A stretch of 64,000 nt of DNA from Flectonema sp. DT1601 (lineage: Eukaryota > Euglenozoa > Diplonemea > Diplonemida > Diplonemidae). Below are positions 1-9,179 of this stretch, piece by piece. A program made the translations under genes and the position numbers. The notes under the pieces are model-generated. The model worked only from the letters and a program-made list of their open reading frames with translations. It was not told the DNA's origin and did not search any database. Each line of letters begins with the position of its first letter. Positions within the stretch are counted from its first letter, which is position 1. The stretch spans positions 1,638,945 to 1,702,944 of the forward strand of contig OZ025786.1 in the NCBI GenBank assembly GCA_964019425.1. Reading direction: 5' to 3'.

Positions 1-1063
1 GAGGCAGCAAGAGACTTCTTAACCGATTCCTGCTACACCAGATCAGTTTTATATTATCATCTATTCTTTTAACCGAGTTTGATACTACTCAGGATATAAA
101 TACTATTGGCGATGAGATCATCTACTGAAGAATAGGTTTGTTAGATTGTTTTGCCATTGGTTTTTTAATTTCAAAAACGTATTACCTCAGTCCTTCGGCC
201 CAGTCCTTTGGATAAAACCATTTTATTTTTTGCACCCGACGAGGGTCGGAGAAGAAGACTATTCAGTTGTTTTCTTTTATCTATTTCCCTGTGCTACAGT
301 ATAACTGTCTGCCTCATCTGAATTGGTTTTTTTTTTTTTTTTTTTTTTAAAAAAATTGTTTAAATTGTTTTTGAGATTTTTTCCCCACCCTTTTTCTTTG
401 AGCTTTCCTCCCCCCCACCCACCCTTCCATTTTTTTAAAAGAATTGTTGATTTTAAGCAAGTAATTTGTAGGTGAAACCTACACTCTGCCGTATTACATT
501 ATACCCTGGTTTTGGTTTCCCAAGGCTCACGATTAATTCAAAATTGAATAACTCGATTCCGTACTGCACTGAATGACAACACGGAAAAAGAGATGTGTAT
601 GCAGCTAAGTTAGAAACATTTGTTATAATGTAAAGTATTTACGTCAATCGCAGAGTGTATACCTACACTAACATTACCTTTAGTCAACTGTATCTCAGAA
701 CTAATGTTAAATTATCGTTATGTTGTTTTTATGATACAAAACATTTGTATTTTACGTACAAACTCGAACAGTTAACCCCCCCCACCCTTCCTTTGAAGTG
801 TCAAATTACCAGATTCGACAACGTTTTCTGGTCTATAAGACAAAATTATAGTTATCTCTTTATATTTTTTCTTTTTCTTTTCTCTTTTTTCTAAAGGTAA
901 TTTTCTTTGATTAACAACTACAAATATTTTTCAGTCAAGTACGTGATATTAATTTTTGTTTTTCTTTAATATCTAAAGTTGTTACTCTTTTTACATTGTC
1001 AAAGTTTCACCTCCACCAATTTGTTTCCTTTTTTTCCTTGGTGTAATTCCTTCTCTTGCAACA
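1..1063. other. gene-free AT-rich left edge
   Basis: No convincing gene is seen. The stretch holds T-rich homopolymers (about 330-350, 860-890), C-rich patches (about 410 and 777) and low-complexity AT sequence. The only open frame of note (655-894) lacks an ATG and encodes low-complexity Phe/Leu sequence. Confidence 0.6.
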
Positions 1064-1193
1064 GTTTTAACCACAACTAAAAGTAAAGGAGAAGAACATT
1101 AAGAACATGACAGGGCTGAAGAACAGTTCCCTAATTTTGGTCCGACGTCTGAAGATTATTTATTCTCACTTTCATAGCTAACACAACCACGAC
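1064..1193 (+). promoter_or_regulatory. 5' flank and splice-acceptor-like sites of gene B1
   Basis: Two pyrimidine tracts ending in AG precede gene B1. One ends at 1064 (CTTGCAACAG) and one at 1177 (CACTTTCATAG), 16 nt before the ATG at 1194. The same flank recurs almost unchanged before gene B2 (9046-9179), so it travels with the gene. I infer a splice or trans-splice acceptor because the same AG-then-ATG layout precedes many genes in the window. Confidence 0.5.
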
Positions 1194-1862
1194 ATGTCAA
1201 GTACTTGGAGAACTCCTGCAGAGAACTTCGATTCAACGAAGGGATTGATAGTGCAGATTAGATCGTCTACAAGTGGGAGGACGAGATATGTCGTTACAAC
1301 GGAAAGAGTGAACGAGTTCTCGGAAAAGGAGAACCAAAGGAATTGTGTCCTGGAACGAAAGTCGACATACTTTCGGTTTTCTGTTCCATTGGGTGAGAAG
1401 ATATCCATAATTGATCGACTTGATAGTGAACTAAGAACACGCAAACTCCGCGGCCGTGTGGTTAAAATTCAGGAGAAGGACAGGGTAGCTGTCCTCCTGA
1501 CAATTGTAAATATGAAAGAATTCACTTTCGCTACACAACATTCACAGCAAATGTTCCGCTACGCACTCGATCAGGGAATGTGTGCGCAGGTTGCTCAAAA
1601 GAGCAGATTGTACAGGCACAAAAAAAGCTTTCACCTTCCGAAAACAGGTGCGAAAAAACTTGCGTCACATTTCACTCATGATCCGTACAAAGTTGCACCT
1701 TCCGAACAACCCCTTACTTTTCAAACTAACCAAGGTTCGCATTACTTGGAATCTCACTATGGCGAGTTTCTACAGCCTTTACCGCTGTATAATTCATGGG
1801 ATTCTTATTATTGGTATCAGGTGCAACAACATGCGCTCTTCTCGCACTGCCTTGCTTGTTAA
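1194..1862 (+). CDS. family B protein, copy 1 (unrecognised, 222 aa)
   Basis: I do not recognise this family. The protein has two modules. The N module (about aa 1-128) starts with WRTP and contains a DRVAV motif near aa 97. The C module (about 129-222, from GMCAQVA to the end) is nearly identical to that of genes A1 and B2. The N modules of A and B are distant relatives, sharing WRTP, a TT-x-x-VN block, an SE-rich patch and DRVAV. Against B2, length differences within the CDS are multiples of three, whereas just past the stop A1 and B1 differ by 8 nt, which supports real coding. No signal peptide or membrane segment is seen. The last four residues, CLAC, fit a CaaX prenylation signal. Copies sit in repeat-rich DNA, so a fast-evolving or mobile-associated family is possible. 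Confidence 0.6.
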   Translation: MSSTWRTPAENFDSTKGLIVQIRSSTSGRTRYVVTTERVNEFSEKENQRNCVLERKSTYFRFSVPLGEKISIIDRLDSELRTRKLRGRVVKIQEKDRVAVLLTIVNMKEFTFATQHSQQMFRYALDQGMCAQVAQKSRLYRHKKSFHLPKTGAKKLASHFTHDPYKVAPSEQPLTFQTNQGSHYLESHYGEFLQPLPLYNSWDSYYWYQVQQHALFSHCLAC

Positions 1863-2590
1863 GGCGACACGCAGAACTGTTTTCGCAAAACAAGCGTGCG
1901 TTCGTTAAGGGAATTAAGGTCCCATTTCGTGTATTTTTAATTTATTTCCTTTCTTTTTTTTTCTCTTTTATTAGTAGACTCATTCAGCAGAGAGTTATTT
2001 ACCTTTTCTCTTCCCTTACTAAACCGTAAGGATAAAACTACCGTATTTGACGTAAACCCTGATTTATGGATTGAGCGCTGTTCGACTCAAAGACTGTCGT
2101 CTGCTTCAAGCCATTTCTCACGGTCTGAGAGCGGCACACACTTCGTGATGTGCTGCCGTGGTGATATTCGTGGAGTACCTACGAAAACACCAGAGACGTA
2201 ATCTAATCATGCTACAGTGCACAACGGCTAAAGCCGTTGTGCACTGTAGCATGATTAGATTACGTCTCTGGGGTTTTCGTAGGTACTCAACGAATATCAC
2301 CACCAACTGTTTGGTTTCCTCCTATGATTACCTGATCCTTTTGTTTTTCATTTCTTGCGGAGTGATATGGCTATGTGCTGCCCAATTTTTGTGGTACATT
2401 TCTAAAGCTTTTCGGTAAGCCCACAGTACAATTGCGATGCTTTGGACAACTGGGGGTGAACGATCCTCGGTACTGTTCCGGGGTTTTCTATTTTCTTTCG
2501 TGGAGTGTGGGCATATGGCACAGTCGTATATTATAAAGAAAGATGCATATAGGAGGAAAGAATTTTTTTTCTTTTTCTTTTATTTTTTTT
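1863..2590 (+). repeat. duplicated 3' flank of family A/B genes (copy 1)
   Basis: The roughly 700 bp after gene B1 match those after gene A1 (4528-5250) almost base for base, including the palindrome P1. The 3' flank of B2 shares only the first part, up to about 10075, and lacks the palindrome. Together with the shared C module this suggests that a 'C module plus 3' flank' block has been copied between genes. Confidence 0.75.
2158..2303. repeat. palindrome P1, copy 1 (72-bp arms)
   Basis: This is an inverted repeat with two 72-bp arms (2158-2229 and 2232-2303) around a 2-nt centre, with only about two mismatches. Its outer left flank (from about 2094: GACTCAAAGACTGTCGTC) resembles the arm end of palindrome P2, so P1 and P2 probably belong to one superfamily. 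Both strands read open here only because the sequence is self-complementary. Confidence 0.9.
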
Positions 2591-2606
2591 TTTCACCTTC
2601 CCCCCC

Positions 2607-2855
2607 GTGAGACTCCAAGACTCTCGTCGCTTCAAGCCCCCTCGTTTCTCAGAACAGCGCGCGCTTTGTAATGCGTCGCCCGAAGTGCTGATGCAGTTGC
2701 CAGGTGGTAATGTTCTCGCAAGTCGAAGTCCTCGACTTGCGAGAACATTACCACCTAGCAACTGCATCAGCACTTCGGGCGGCGCATTACAAAGCGCGCG
2801 CTGTTCTGAGAAACGCGGGAGAGGGCTTGAAGCGACGAGAGTCTTGGAGTCTCAC
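2607..2855. repeat. palindrome P2, copy 1 (about 120-bp arms)
   Basis: The arms are 2607-2726 and 2732-2855, around a 5-nt centre (AGTCC). They differ by one 4-nt indel and a few substitutions. The left side starts abruptly inside the poly-C tract of the gene B1 3' flank. The right flank (2856-2965) is the reverse complement of the left flank of copy 2 (about 6605-6722), so this copy lies in the opposite orientation and is shortened at one end. Confidence 0.9.
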
Positions 2856-2965
2856 ACCATGCGATGTGCCTCACTTCTAACGCCTCCGAGTCGCTCAACA
2901 CAGCGTGTTGAAAGAGATCTGCTGTTCTGTATAAGACTATACTACTTAGTTAGTTAAACGTTACT
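2856..2965 (-). repeat. outer flank of the P2 element (inverted)
   Basis: The sequence is the reverse complement of about 6605-6722, including the TATAATATACAGTAACG-like end and the ACTAAC-type short repeats. This shows that P2 is the core of a longer repeated element rather than a bare palindrome. Confidence 0.7.
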
Positions 2966-2993
2966 GTATATTATCTTAACTCTTTCTACACTT

Positions 2994-3114
2994 CAATCAC
3001 GCACGTTGGTGTAGTATCGTATTTTGGAAACCCTCAAGTTGCTGTTAGTTAAGCAATGATGAGATTCCGCCTCAGTTCCTTCCTCAAGCGTATTACCAGC
3101 AACTGGAACACCCT
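2994..3114 (+). repeat. repeat R1, copy 1
   Basis: This dispersed repeat of about 120 bp begins around GCACGTTGGTGTAGTATCG and ends with AACTGGAACACCCT. Seven copies occur between 3.0 and 11.5 kb. Here it is followed by a shared AT-rich tail with AATAAA, then by R2. Confidence 0.85.
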
Positions 3115-3209
3115 TTCGTATCACATTAAATCCTCTCTTGTTCATTCAAATAAAGAAAAAATACCATAAAACTGAAAAAAAAGAAGGGGAGGGAATGCAA
3201 CTGGGAACA

Positions 3210-3303
3210 AACCTTACAGCACTGTTCGTTGCTGTAAGGTTTTTTCGGCTACCAACTTATTAATAACCAATTGAGTGGCTTAGCAATCCTTGTGTAGCAA
3301 CAG
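3210..3303 (+). repeat. repeat R2, copy 1 (hairpin-forming)
   Basis: A repeat of about 94 bp. It starts with a perfect 12-bp stem (AACCTTACAGCA / TGCTGTAAGGTT, 8-nt loop) followed by a T run. As a whole it is an imperfect palindrome: its right end (GTGTAGCAACAGT) is complementary to its left end. Confidence 0.8.
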
Positions 3304-3434
3304 TGTTTCTTTTCTTTTTTGCTTTTCCCTTTTTTTTTGCAACAATTGAAAAAAAAACAAAAAAGTGGAAAAACGGTGTGTTTTTTCCCGAAAAAAAAAC
3401 CAACACCTGAGAATTTTAGTCTAGTAAAATATTT

Positions 3435-3556
3435 TCATCGCGCACGTTGGTGTAGTATCGTATTTTGTGAAACCCTCAAGTTGCTGTTAGTTAAGCAATG
3501 ATGAGATTCCGCCTCAGTTCCTTCCTCAAGCGTATTACCAGCAACTGGAACACCCT
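3435..3556 (+). repeat. repeat R1, copy 2 (upstream of A1)
   Basis: The same 120-bp repeat as at 2994, ending 158 bp before the ATG of gene A1. A copy at the same distance precedes A2 and A3. Confidence 0.85.
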
Positions 3557-3714
3557 CCCTCTCTCTTTTTATTTTATTTTCTTGCTTTCGACGTATTCGT
3601 ATTGATGATAACTTCCTCTCTTACAGTACAAAAATATATAATGAGATACCGTGACGTTTGTGGTTAAAGTCATGCAGATGTTATTTCTCACGTTTCAAGT
3701 TTTAAACTACAAAA

Positions 3715-4527
3715 ATGAGCTTGTGGAGGACCCCATCGGACAAGTTCCCCATAACGTTTCCAGAAAACTGTAGTTGGAGACTCGTGCAAAGTCGGCTTTC
3801 CAGAAGCAAGATTAAAGCGTACTACACGACAGACGCAAAGGTAAACGATCATTCAGAGGAGGAAAGTCAGGAAGAAAATGTCAAAGACAGGGAATCATCG
3901 ATTTTGAGATTCTACGCGCAGCATAGAAACGCCTCGCAAATAGGCCAAGTTAAAAATGAGATAATAAGGAATCTACAGGGACTGGTAAACAACTTACAAC
4001 AGAAATGTAGAATTATTAAAGTAGTAGAGAATGACAGGGTAGCTGTGTACTTCACACCCAATAATGTAGTTCCAACAACCTATGTGGGATGGCAACAAGT
4101 TCTAAGCAGAACTATTGGTTGGAAGACTTCAGCAGGGGATCCCATTTGCGTTCAACTTTCGAAAAAGAAAAATATGTACGCAAACAATGTGGCAGGAACC
4201 CAAACAATGTATCCCACATCTCTTGTCTACTCTGGAATGTGTGCACAAGTTGCTCTAAAGAGCAAATTGCACGAACACGAGAAATCCTTTAACCTTCCGA
4301 AAACAGGTGCGAAAAAACTTGCACATTTCACTCATGATCCGTACAAGGTTGCACCTTGTACGGATTGCGAACAACCTCTTAATTTTGAAACTAACCAAGG
4401 TTCGCATTACTTGGAATCTCACTATGGCGAGTTTCTACAGCCTTTACCGCTGTATAATTCATGGGATTCTTATTATTGGTATCAGGTGCAACAACATGCG
4501 CTCTTCTCGCACTGCCTTGCTTGTTAA
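3715..4527 (+). CDS. family A protein, copy 1 (unrecognised, 270 aa; fullest copy)
   Basis: This is the most complete type A gene. The N module (about aa 1-172) starts with WRTP, contains acidic SEEESQEE, a VEND/RVAV motif near aa 105, and a basic KKK patch near 150. The C module (about 173-270) is almost identical to that of family B and ends in CLAC, a possible CaaX prenylation site. A four-residue insertion, CTDC, follows KVAP and is absent from B; it is encoded by a 13-bp snap-back hairpin (4337-4365). The ATG lies 15 nt after a TTTCAAG acceptor-like site (ends 3699), and another (ends 3626) lies further up. No known domain is recognised. Coding is supported by conservation of the frame among copies. 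Confidence 0.6.
   Translation: MSLWRTPSDKFPITFPENCSWRLVQSRLSRSKIKAYYTTDAKVNDHSEEESQEENVKDRESSILRFYAQHRNASQIGQVKNEIIRNLQGLVNNLQQKCRIIKVVENDRVAVYFTPNNVVPTTYVGWQQVLSRTIGWKTSAGDPICVQLSKKKNMYANNVAGTQTMYPTSLVYSGMCAQVALKSKLHEHEKSFNLPKTGAKKLAHFTHDPYKVAPCTDCEQPLNFETNQGSHYLESHYGEFLQPLPLYNSWDSYYWYQVQQHALFSHCLAC
4337..4365. repeat. short perfect hairpin inside gene A1
   Basis: ATCCGTACAAGGT and its exact reverse complement flank TGC. The B copies have only the left half, so the right half looks like a templated local duplication-inversion. Confidence 0.8.
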
Positions 4528-5250
4528 GGCGAACTGTTTTCGCAAAACAAGCGTGCGTTAAGGGAATTAAGGTCCCATTTCGTGTATTTTTAATTTATTT
4601 CCTTTCTTTTTTTTTTCTTTTATTAGTAGACTCATTCAGCAGAGAGTTATTTACCTTTTCTCTTCCCTTACTAAACCGTAAGGATAAAACTTGTAATTTT
4701 TGTATTTGACGTAAACCCTGATTTATGGATTGAGCGCTGTTCGACTCAAAGACTGTCGTCTGCTTCAAGCCATTTCTCACGGTCTGAGAGCGGCACACAC
4801 TTCGTGATGTGCTGCCGTGGTGATATTCTCAGAGTACCTACGAAAACCCCAGAGACGTAATCTAATCATGCTACAGTGCACAACGGCTAAAGCCGTTGTG
4901 CACTGTAGCATGATTAGATTGGGTCTCTGGTGTTTTCGTAGGTACTCCACGAATATCACCACCAACTGTTTGGTTTCCTCCTATGATTATCTGATCCTTT
5001 TGTTTTTCATTTCTTGCGGAGTGATATGGCTATGTGCTGCCCAATTTTTGTGGTACATTTCTAAAGCTTTTCGGTAAGCCCACAGTACAATTGCGATGCT
5101 TTGGACAACTGGGGGTGAACGATCCTCGGTACTGTTCCGGGGTTTTCTATTTTCTTTCGTGGAGTGTGGGCATATGGCACAGTCGTATATTATAAAGAAA
5201 GATGCATATAGGAGGAAAGAATTTTTTTTCTTTTTCTTTTTTTTTTTTTT
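4528..5250 (+). repeat. duplicated 3' flank of family A/B genes (copy 2)
   Basis: Near-identical to 1863-2590, including P1. At about 5265 the copies part: here the poly-C tract runs on into unique sequence, whereas at 2607 palindrome P2 begins. Confidence 0.75.
4817..4962. repeat. palindrome P1, copy 2 (72-bp arms)
   Basis: Same size and centre as copy 1. Mismatches between its arms lie at different places from those in copy 1, so each copy has gathered its own changes since duplication. Confidence 0.9.
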
Positions 5251-5264
5251 TCACCTTCCCCCCC

Positions 5265-5836
5265 CCCCCCACTCCCCCGTTCAATTCTCTTTTATCTTCT
5301 TTAGTTGTTTACAACCTGTTAGCCTCTGGGGCAAGGTGGAAACTGGAAGACGATCACTTCCAGCCGAGCAAAAAAGATTAAAGAATCCCTAGGAAACTGC
5401 AGAAATGAATACTTTTCTTTTACTATTTTTATTCTCACTTTTCTATACTAAATTTAATGATACTAACTAACAACTAAGGGCAAACGCGATGAGTAGGACA
5501 GGCCTGACATCGCAGTGTCCCCCTTGCTTTGTAAGGCCTGAAACTACCATAGTTTCTAACTAACTTCAGTATTATGGAACAGCAGAACAATGTGTTTTTA
5601 TAATTTTTCCTTTTTATATGATGGATGTCAAAAGTCTGGTACCGTTTTGGTCAACGGTAAACTGTGGGCATGTACAACTCAATCGAACCCTGAAACATGC
5701 CCCAAAAAATTCAATTCCGGGTGTGGGATCTCACTTTACTCGTAATACTTGTAAAAAAAAAAAAAATCCTGCATTTTTTGCTTGTAGCCTGTAACAAAGC
5801 TGTTACAGAGAACCCCAAGCATAACAAAATCAAAAC
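5265..5836. other. gene-free stretch
   Basis: Poly-C and poly-T tracts are followed by unique sequence of moderate GC. No coding or RNA gene is recognised. An acceptor-like CTGTTACAG ends at 5808, just before the small frame at 5837. Confidence 0.5.
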
Positions 5837-6070
5837 ATGACCACAAAAGCGATAATTGAGCAACTGCAATTACTGATTGACAAGATGGGAGACCTGCCGA
5901 AGTGGAGTGACAGGAAAGAGTCCAATGGGAGTTCAAAAACCTTGGAAGGTAAACGTGCAAAACTGCTAGAATGCCTTTCTGGGGGTGGTGATGTTACTGC
6001 CATGCCCCTGAGGGTTGTGGGAATAGCAGTGCTGTGGAATGGTGTCAATTGTCCCTTCAGTAGTAAATGA
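5837..6070 (+). CDS. possible small gene (77 aa, unrecognised)
   Basis: A 77-aa open frame with fairly ordinary composition, its ATG 28 nt after a pyrimidine-AG site as in other genes here. A second frame (6094-6309, 71 aa, first ATG well inside) follows in another phase. Together they could be remains of a longer coding region, or chance frames. No homology is recognised. Confidence 0.25.
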   Translation: MTTKAIIEQLQLLIDKMGDLPKWSDRKESNGSSKTLEGKRAKLLECLSGGGDVTAMPLRVVGIAVLWNGVNCPFSSK

Positions 6071-6604
6071 CACAATTGTGAGCATGGAAACGGGTGACAG
6101 CGCGAGAAGTGTCTAGAAGAAAAGGATGGAAGTTAAGCTTTCTAGAGGAAGTTGGGCTAAAAATAGGCAGAAAGGCCTGGGATGCTAGAATCCACGTGCC
6201 CATAAGTATAAGAACCAATGAAGATCTTCCTGAAGTTGTGCAGTCAAGTGAGAACGAGCTCGAGGCAGCCTCGTCCGACTTCAATGGTATCAAAAAGTCA
6301 ACGTGGTGAGACTGTTACGTTGCAGGGTGTCCTTGGGGGACATTTAAATCTATCTATAAAGTCAGCAGTATTCGAAATCTGATATCAGAATCTACATACC
6401 ATCGTATGCGTGGGAATGAATATCATCACCTTGTGCTGTGAACTGATGTCTGCTCCTACTGCCGTGTGGATAGACAATTAGAAAGAAACTGTCAAAACTA
6501 CTTAGCAAGTGTTGAGTGACAGAATGGTTACTCATTAACCGTTTGGAATGCTGCACATGCCAGTGCGCTGACAATGGTGTTCAGTAAGGGTGATAGCAGC
6601 TGGT
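6071..6604. other. unassigned stretch before P2 copy 2
   Basis: It contains the 71-aa frame at 6094-6309 and otherwise nothing recognised. It leads into CTGCTCATAATATACAGTAACG, the outer end of the P2 element. Confidence 0.4.
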
Positions 6605-6722
6605 GTACGACCAGCTGCTCATAATATACAGTAACGTTTAACTAACTAAGTAGTATAGTCTTATACAGAACAGCAGATCTCTTTCAACACGCTGTGTTGA
6701 GCGACTCGGAGGCGTTAGAAGT
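6605..6722 (+). repeat. left outer flank of P2 element, copy 2
   Basis: Contains CATAATATACAGTAACGTT and ACTAAC repeats. Matches 2856-2965 inverted, and its first bases match the end of the 194-bp insertions in the minisatellite. Confidence 0.65.
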
Positions 6723-7009
6723 GAGGCACATCGCATGGTGTGAGACTCCAAGACTCTCGTCGCTTCAAGCCCCCTCCCGCGTTTCTCAGAACAGCGCGCG
6801 CTTTGTAATGCGCCGCCCGAAGTGCTGATGCAGTTGCCAGGTGGTAATGTTCTCGCAAGTCGAAGTCCTCGACTTGCGAGAACATTACCACCTGGCAACT
6901 GCATCAGCACTTCGGGCGGCGCATTACAAAGCGCGCGCTGTTCTGAGAAACGCGGGAGAGGGCTTGAAGCGACGAGAGTCTTGGAGTCTCACACCATGCG
7001 ATGTGCCTC
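6723..7009. repeat. palindrome P2, copy 2 (141-bp arms, one mismatch)
   Basis: Arms 6723-6863 and 6869-7009 around AGTCC. By eye only one base differs between the two 141-bp arms. This is the longest and cleanest palindrome in the window. Confidence 0.95.
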
Positions 7010-7245
7010 GCGCATCTAATGAGAAATGTGAGTCAACAGTGCTCCTTGCCGAAACGGGAAGCCCAATAGCCTGGTGTTGAAAATAGCAACTTCTGTTATC
7101 ACCACTGTCAATATCGGTTGAAGCAAATTCAACAATCTATGCTGAGTGTCCGGAAATGGTTACAGATTGAGTCCTCTGTTGCTGTGAGTTACCCCTCCTG
7201 GAGCACTCATAATATACAGTTGAGCGACTCGGAGGCGTTAGAAGT
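7010..7245 (+). repeat. right flank of P2 element and junction to copy 3
   Basis: Begins CGCATCTAATGAGAAAT, also found after copy 3 (7529-7655). About 7127-7222 is a diverged relative of the 194-bp insertion of the minisatellite (shared CAACAATC-ATGC, GGTCCTCTGTT-like and CTGTGAGTTAC blocks, ending CACTCATAATATACAG). The next P2 copy follows directly. Confidence 0.65.
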
Positions 7246-7528
7246 GAGGCACATCGCATGGTGTGAGACTCCAAGACTCTCGTCGCTTCAAGCCCCCTCC
7301 CGCGTTTCTCAGAACAGCGCGCGCTTTGTAATGCGCCGCCCGAAGTGCTGATGCAGTTGCCAGGTGGTAATGTTCTCGCAAGTCGAAGTCCTCGACTTGC
7401 GAGAACATTACCACCTAGCAACTGCATCAGCACTTCGGGCGGCGCATTACAAAGCGCGCGCTGTTCTGAGAAACGAGGGGGCTTGAAGCGACGAGAGTCT
7501 TGGAGTCTCACACCATGTGATGTGCCTC
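7246..7528. repeat. palindrome P2, copy 3
   Basis: Same core as copy 2, with a 4-nt indel and a few mismatches between arms. Same orientation as copy 2, lying head to tail with it. Confidence 0.92.
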
Positions 7529-7667
7529 GCGCATCTAATGAGAAATATGAGTCAACAGTGCTCCTTGCCGAAACGGGAAGCCCAATAGCCTGGTGTTGAA
7601 AATAGCAACTTCCGTCACCACCACTGTCAATATCGAGCTCTCTTCGGTTGAAGCTAGTAAAATATTT

Positions 7668-7774
7668 TCATCGCGCACGTTGGTGTAGTATCGTATTTTG
7701 GAAACCCTCAAGTTGCTGTTAGTTAAGCAATGCTGAGATTCCGCCTCAGTTCCTTCCTCAAGCGTATTGACACC
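7668..7774 (+). repeat. repeat R1, copy 3 (shortened)
   Basis: Matches R1 up to CAAGCGTATT, then is joined to the right half of R2 (7788-7822). Confidence 0.75.
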
Positions 7775-7787
7775 TTTTTATTATCCA

Positions 7788-7822
7788 ATTGGGTGGCTTA
7801 GCAATCCTTGTGTAGCAACAGT
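7788..7822 (+). repeat. repeat R2, right half only
   Basis: Only the GGCTTAGCAATCC...GTGTAGCAACAGT end is present. Confidence 0.6.
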
Positions 7823-7998
7823 ATTCTTCTTTTTGCTTTTTTTCTTTTTTGCTTTTCCCTTTTTTTGCCAACAATAATTGAAAAAAAACAAAACAAAACA
7901 AAAAAAAACAAAAGAAAAACGGTGTGTTTTTTCCCGAAAAAAAAAAAAAACCTTTATTCTTTTTTTAATAAAATATTTTCTTAACTCTTTCTACACTT

Positions 7999-8120
7999 TC
8001 ATCGCGCACGTTGGTGTAGTATCGTATTTTGTGAAACCCTCAAGTTGCTGTTAGTTAAGCAATGATGAGATTCCACCTCAGTTCCTTCCTCAAGCGTATT
8101 ACCAGCAACTGGAACACCCT
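7999..8120 (+). repeat. repeat R1, copy 4
   Basis: Full-length R1 with the AATAAA-containing tail as in copies 1 and 6. Confidence 0.85.
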
Positions 8121-8217
8121 TTCGTATCACATTAAATCCTCTCTTGTTCATTCAAATAAAGAAAAAATACCATAAAAACTGAAAAAAAAGAAGGGGGGGG
8201 GAATGCAACTGGGAACA

Positions 8218-8312
8218 AACCTTACAGCACTGTTCGTTGCTGTAAGGTTTTTTCGGCTACCAACTTATTAATAACCAATTGAGTGGCTTAGCAATCCTTG
8301 TGTAGCAACAGT
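8218..8312 (+). repeat. repeat R2, copy 2 (hairpin-forming)
   Basis: Carries the same complete 12-bp stem and 8-nt loop as copy 1. Confidence 0.8.
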
Positions 8313-8439
8313 GTTTCTTTTCTTTTTTGCTTTTCCCTTTTTTTGCAACAATTGAAGAAAAACAAAAAAGTGGAAAAACGGTGTGTTTTTTCCCGAAAAA
8401 AAAACCAACACCTGAGAATTTTAGTCTAGTAAAATATTT

Positions 8440-8561
8440 TCATCGCGCACGTTGGTGTAGTATCGTATTTTGTGAAACCCTCAAGTTGCTGTTAGTTAAG
8501 CAATGATGAGATTCCGCCTCAGTTCCTTCTTCAAGCGTATTACCAGCAACTGGAACACCCT
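8440..8561 (+). repeat. repeat R1, copy 5 (upstream of A2)
   Basis: Full-length, ending about 165 bp before the ATG of A2. Confidence 0.85.
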
Positions 8562-8725
8562 CCCTCTCTCTTTTTATTTTATTTTCTTGCTTTCAGAATT
8601 GACGTATTCGTATTGATGATAACTTCCTCTCTAACAGTACAAAAATATATAATGAGATACCGTGACGTTTGTGGTTAAAGTCATGCAGATGTTATTTCTC
8701 ACGTTTCAGGTTTTAAACTACAAAA

Positions 8726-9088
8726 ATGAGCTTGTGGAGGACCCCATCGGACAAGTTCCCCATAACGTTTCCAGAAAACTGTAGTTGGAGACTCGTGCAA
8801 AGTCGGCTTTCCAAAAGCAAGACTAAAGCGTACTACACTACAGACGCAAAGGTAAACGATCATTCAGAGGAGGAAAGTCAGGAAGAAAATGTCAAAGACA
8901 GGGAATCATCGATTTTGAGATTCTACGCGCAGCATAGAAGCGCCTCGCAATCAAAACTAATTAGCGATGAGATAATAAGTTCAAGTTACCAAGATATAAT
9001 TCTAATCCTTTGTTTCTCTTTTTTTTGTGTAATTCCTTCTCTTGCAACAGTTTTAACCACAACTAAAAGTAAAGGAGAAGAACATTAA
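8726..9088 (+). pseudogene. family A, copy 2: truncated N module joined to the B2 upstream region
   Basis: The first 75 or so codons match genes A1 and A3 almost exactly (about four replacements). After the SASQ segment the sequence leaves the A family. From about 9020 it becomes the 5' flank of gene B, matching 1040-1180. The frame runs on into that flank and stops at 9088. Either recombination or deletion has joined an A start to a complete B gene, or this is a short cassette kept as a source for gene conversion. The acceptor before its ATG reads CAG (ends 8709) rather than the AAG of A1 and A3. Expression is unknown. Confidence 0.6.
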
Positions 9089-9179
9089 GAACATGACAGG
9101 GCTGAAGAACAGTTCCCTAATTTTGGTCCGACGTCTGAAGATTATTTATTCTCACTTTCATAGCTAACACAACCACGAC

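Noticed and set aside
655-894. 79-aa open frame
   Set aside because: No ATG start, low-complexity Phe/Leu-rich product, no flanking gene signals of its own.
2118-2418. Open frames on both strands with almost the same protein sequence
   Set aside because: They arise from palindrome P1, where both strands read alike; the same holds for frames at 4777-5077 and for those across P2.
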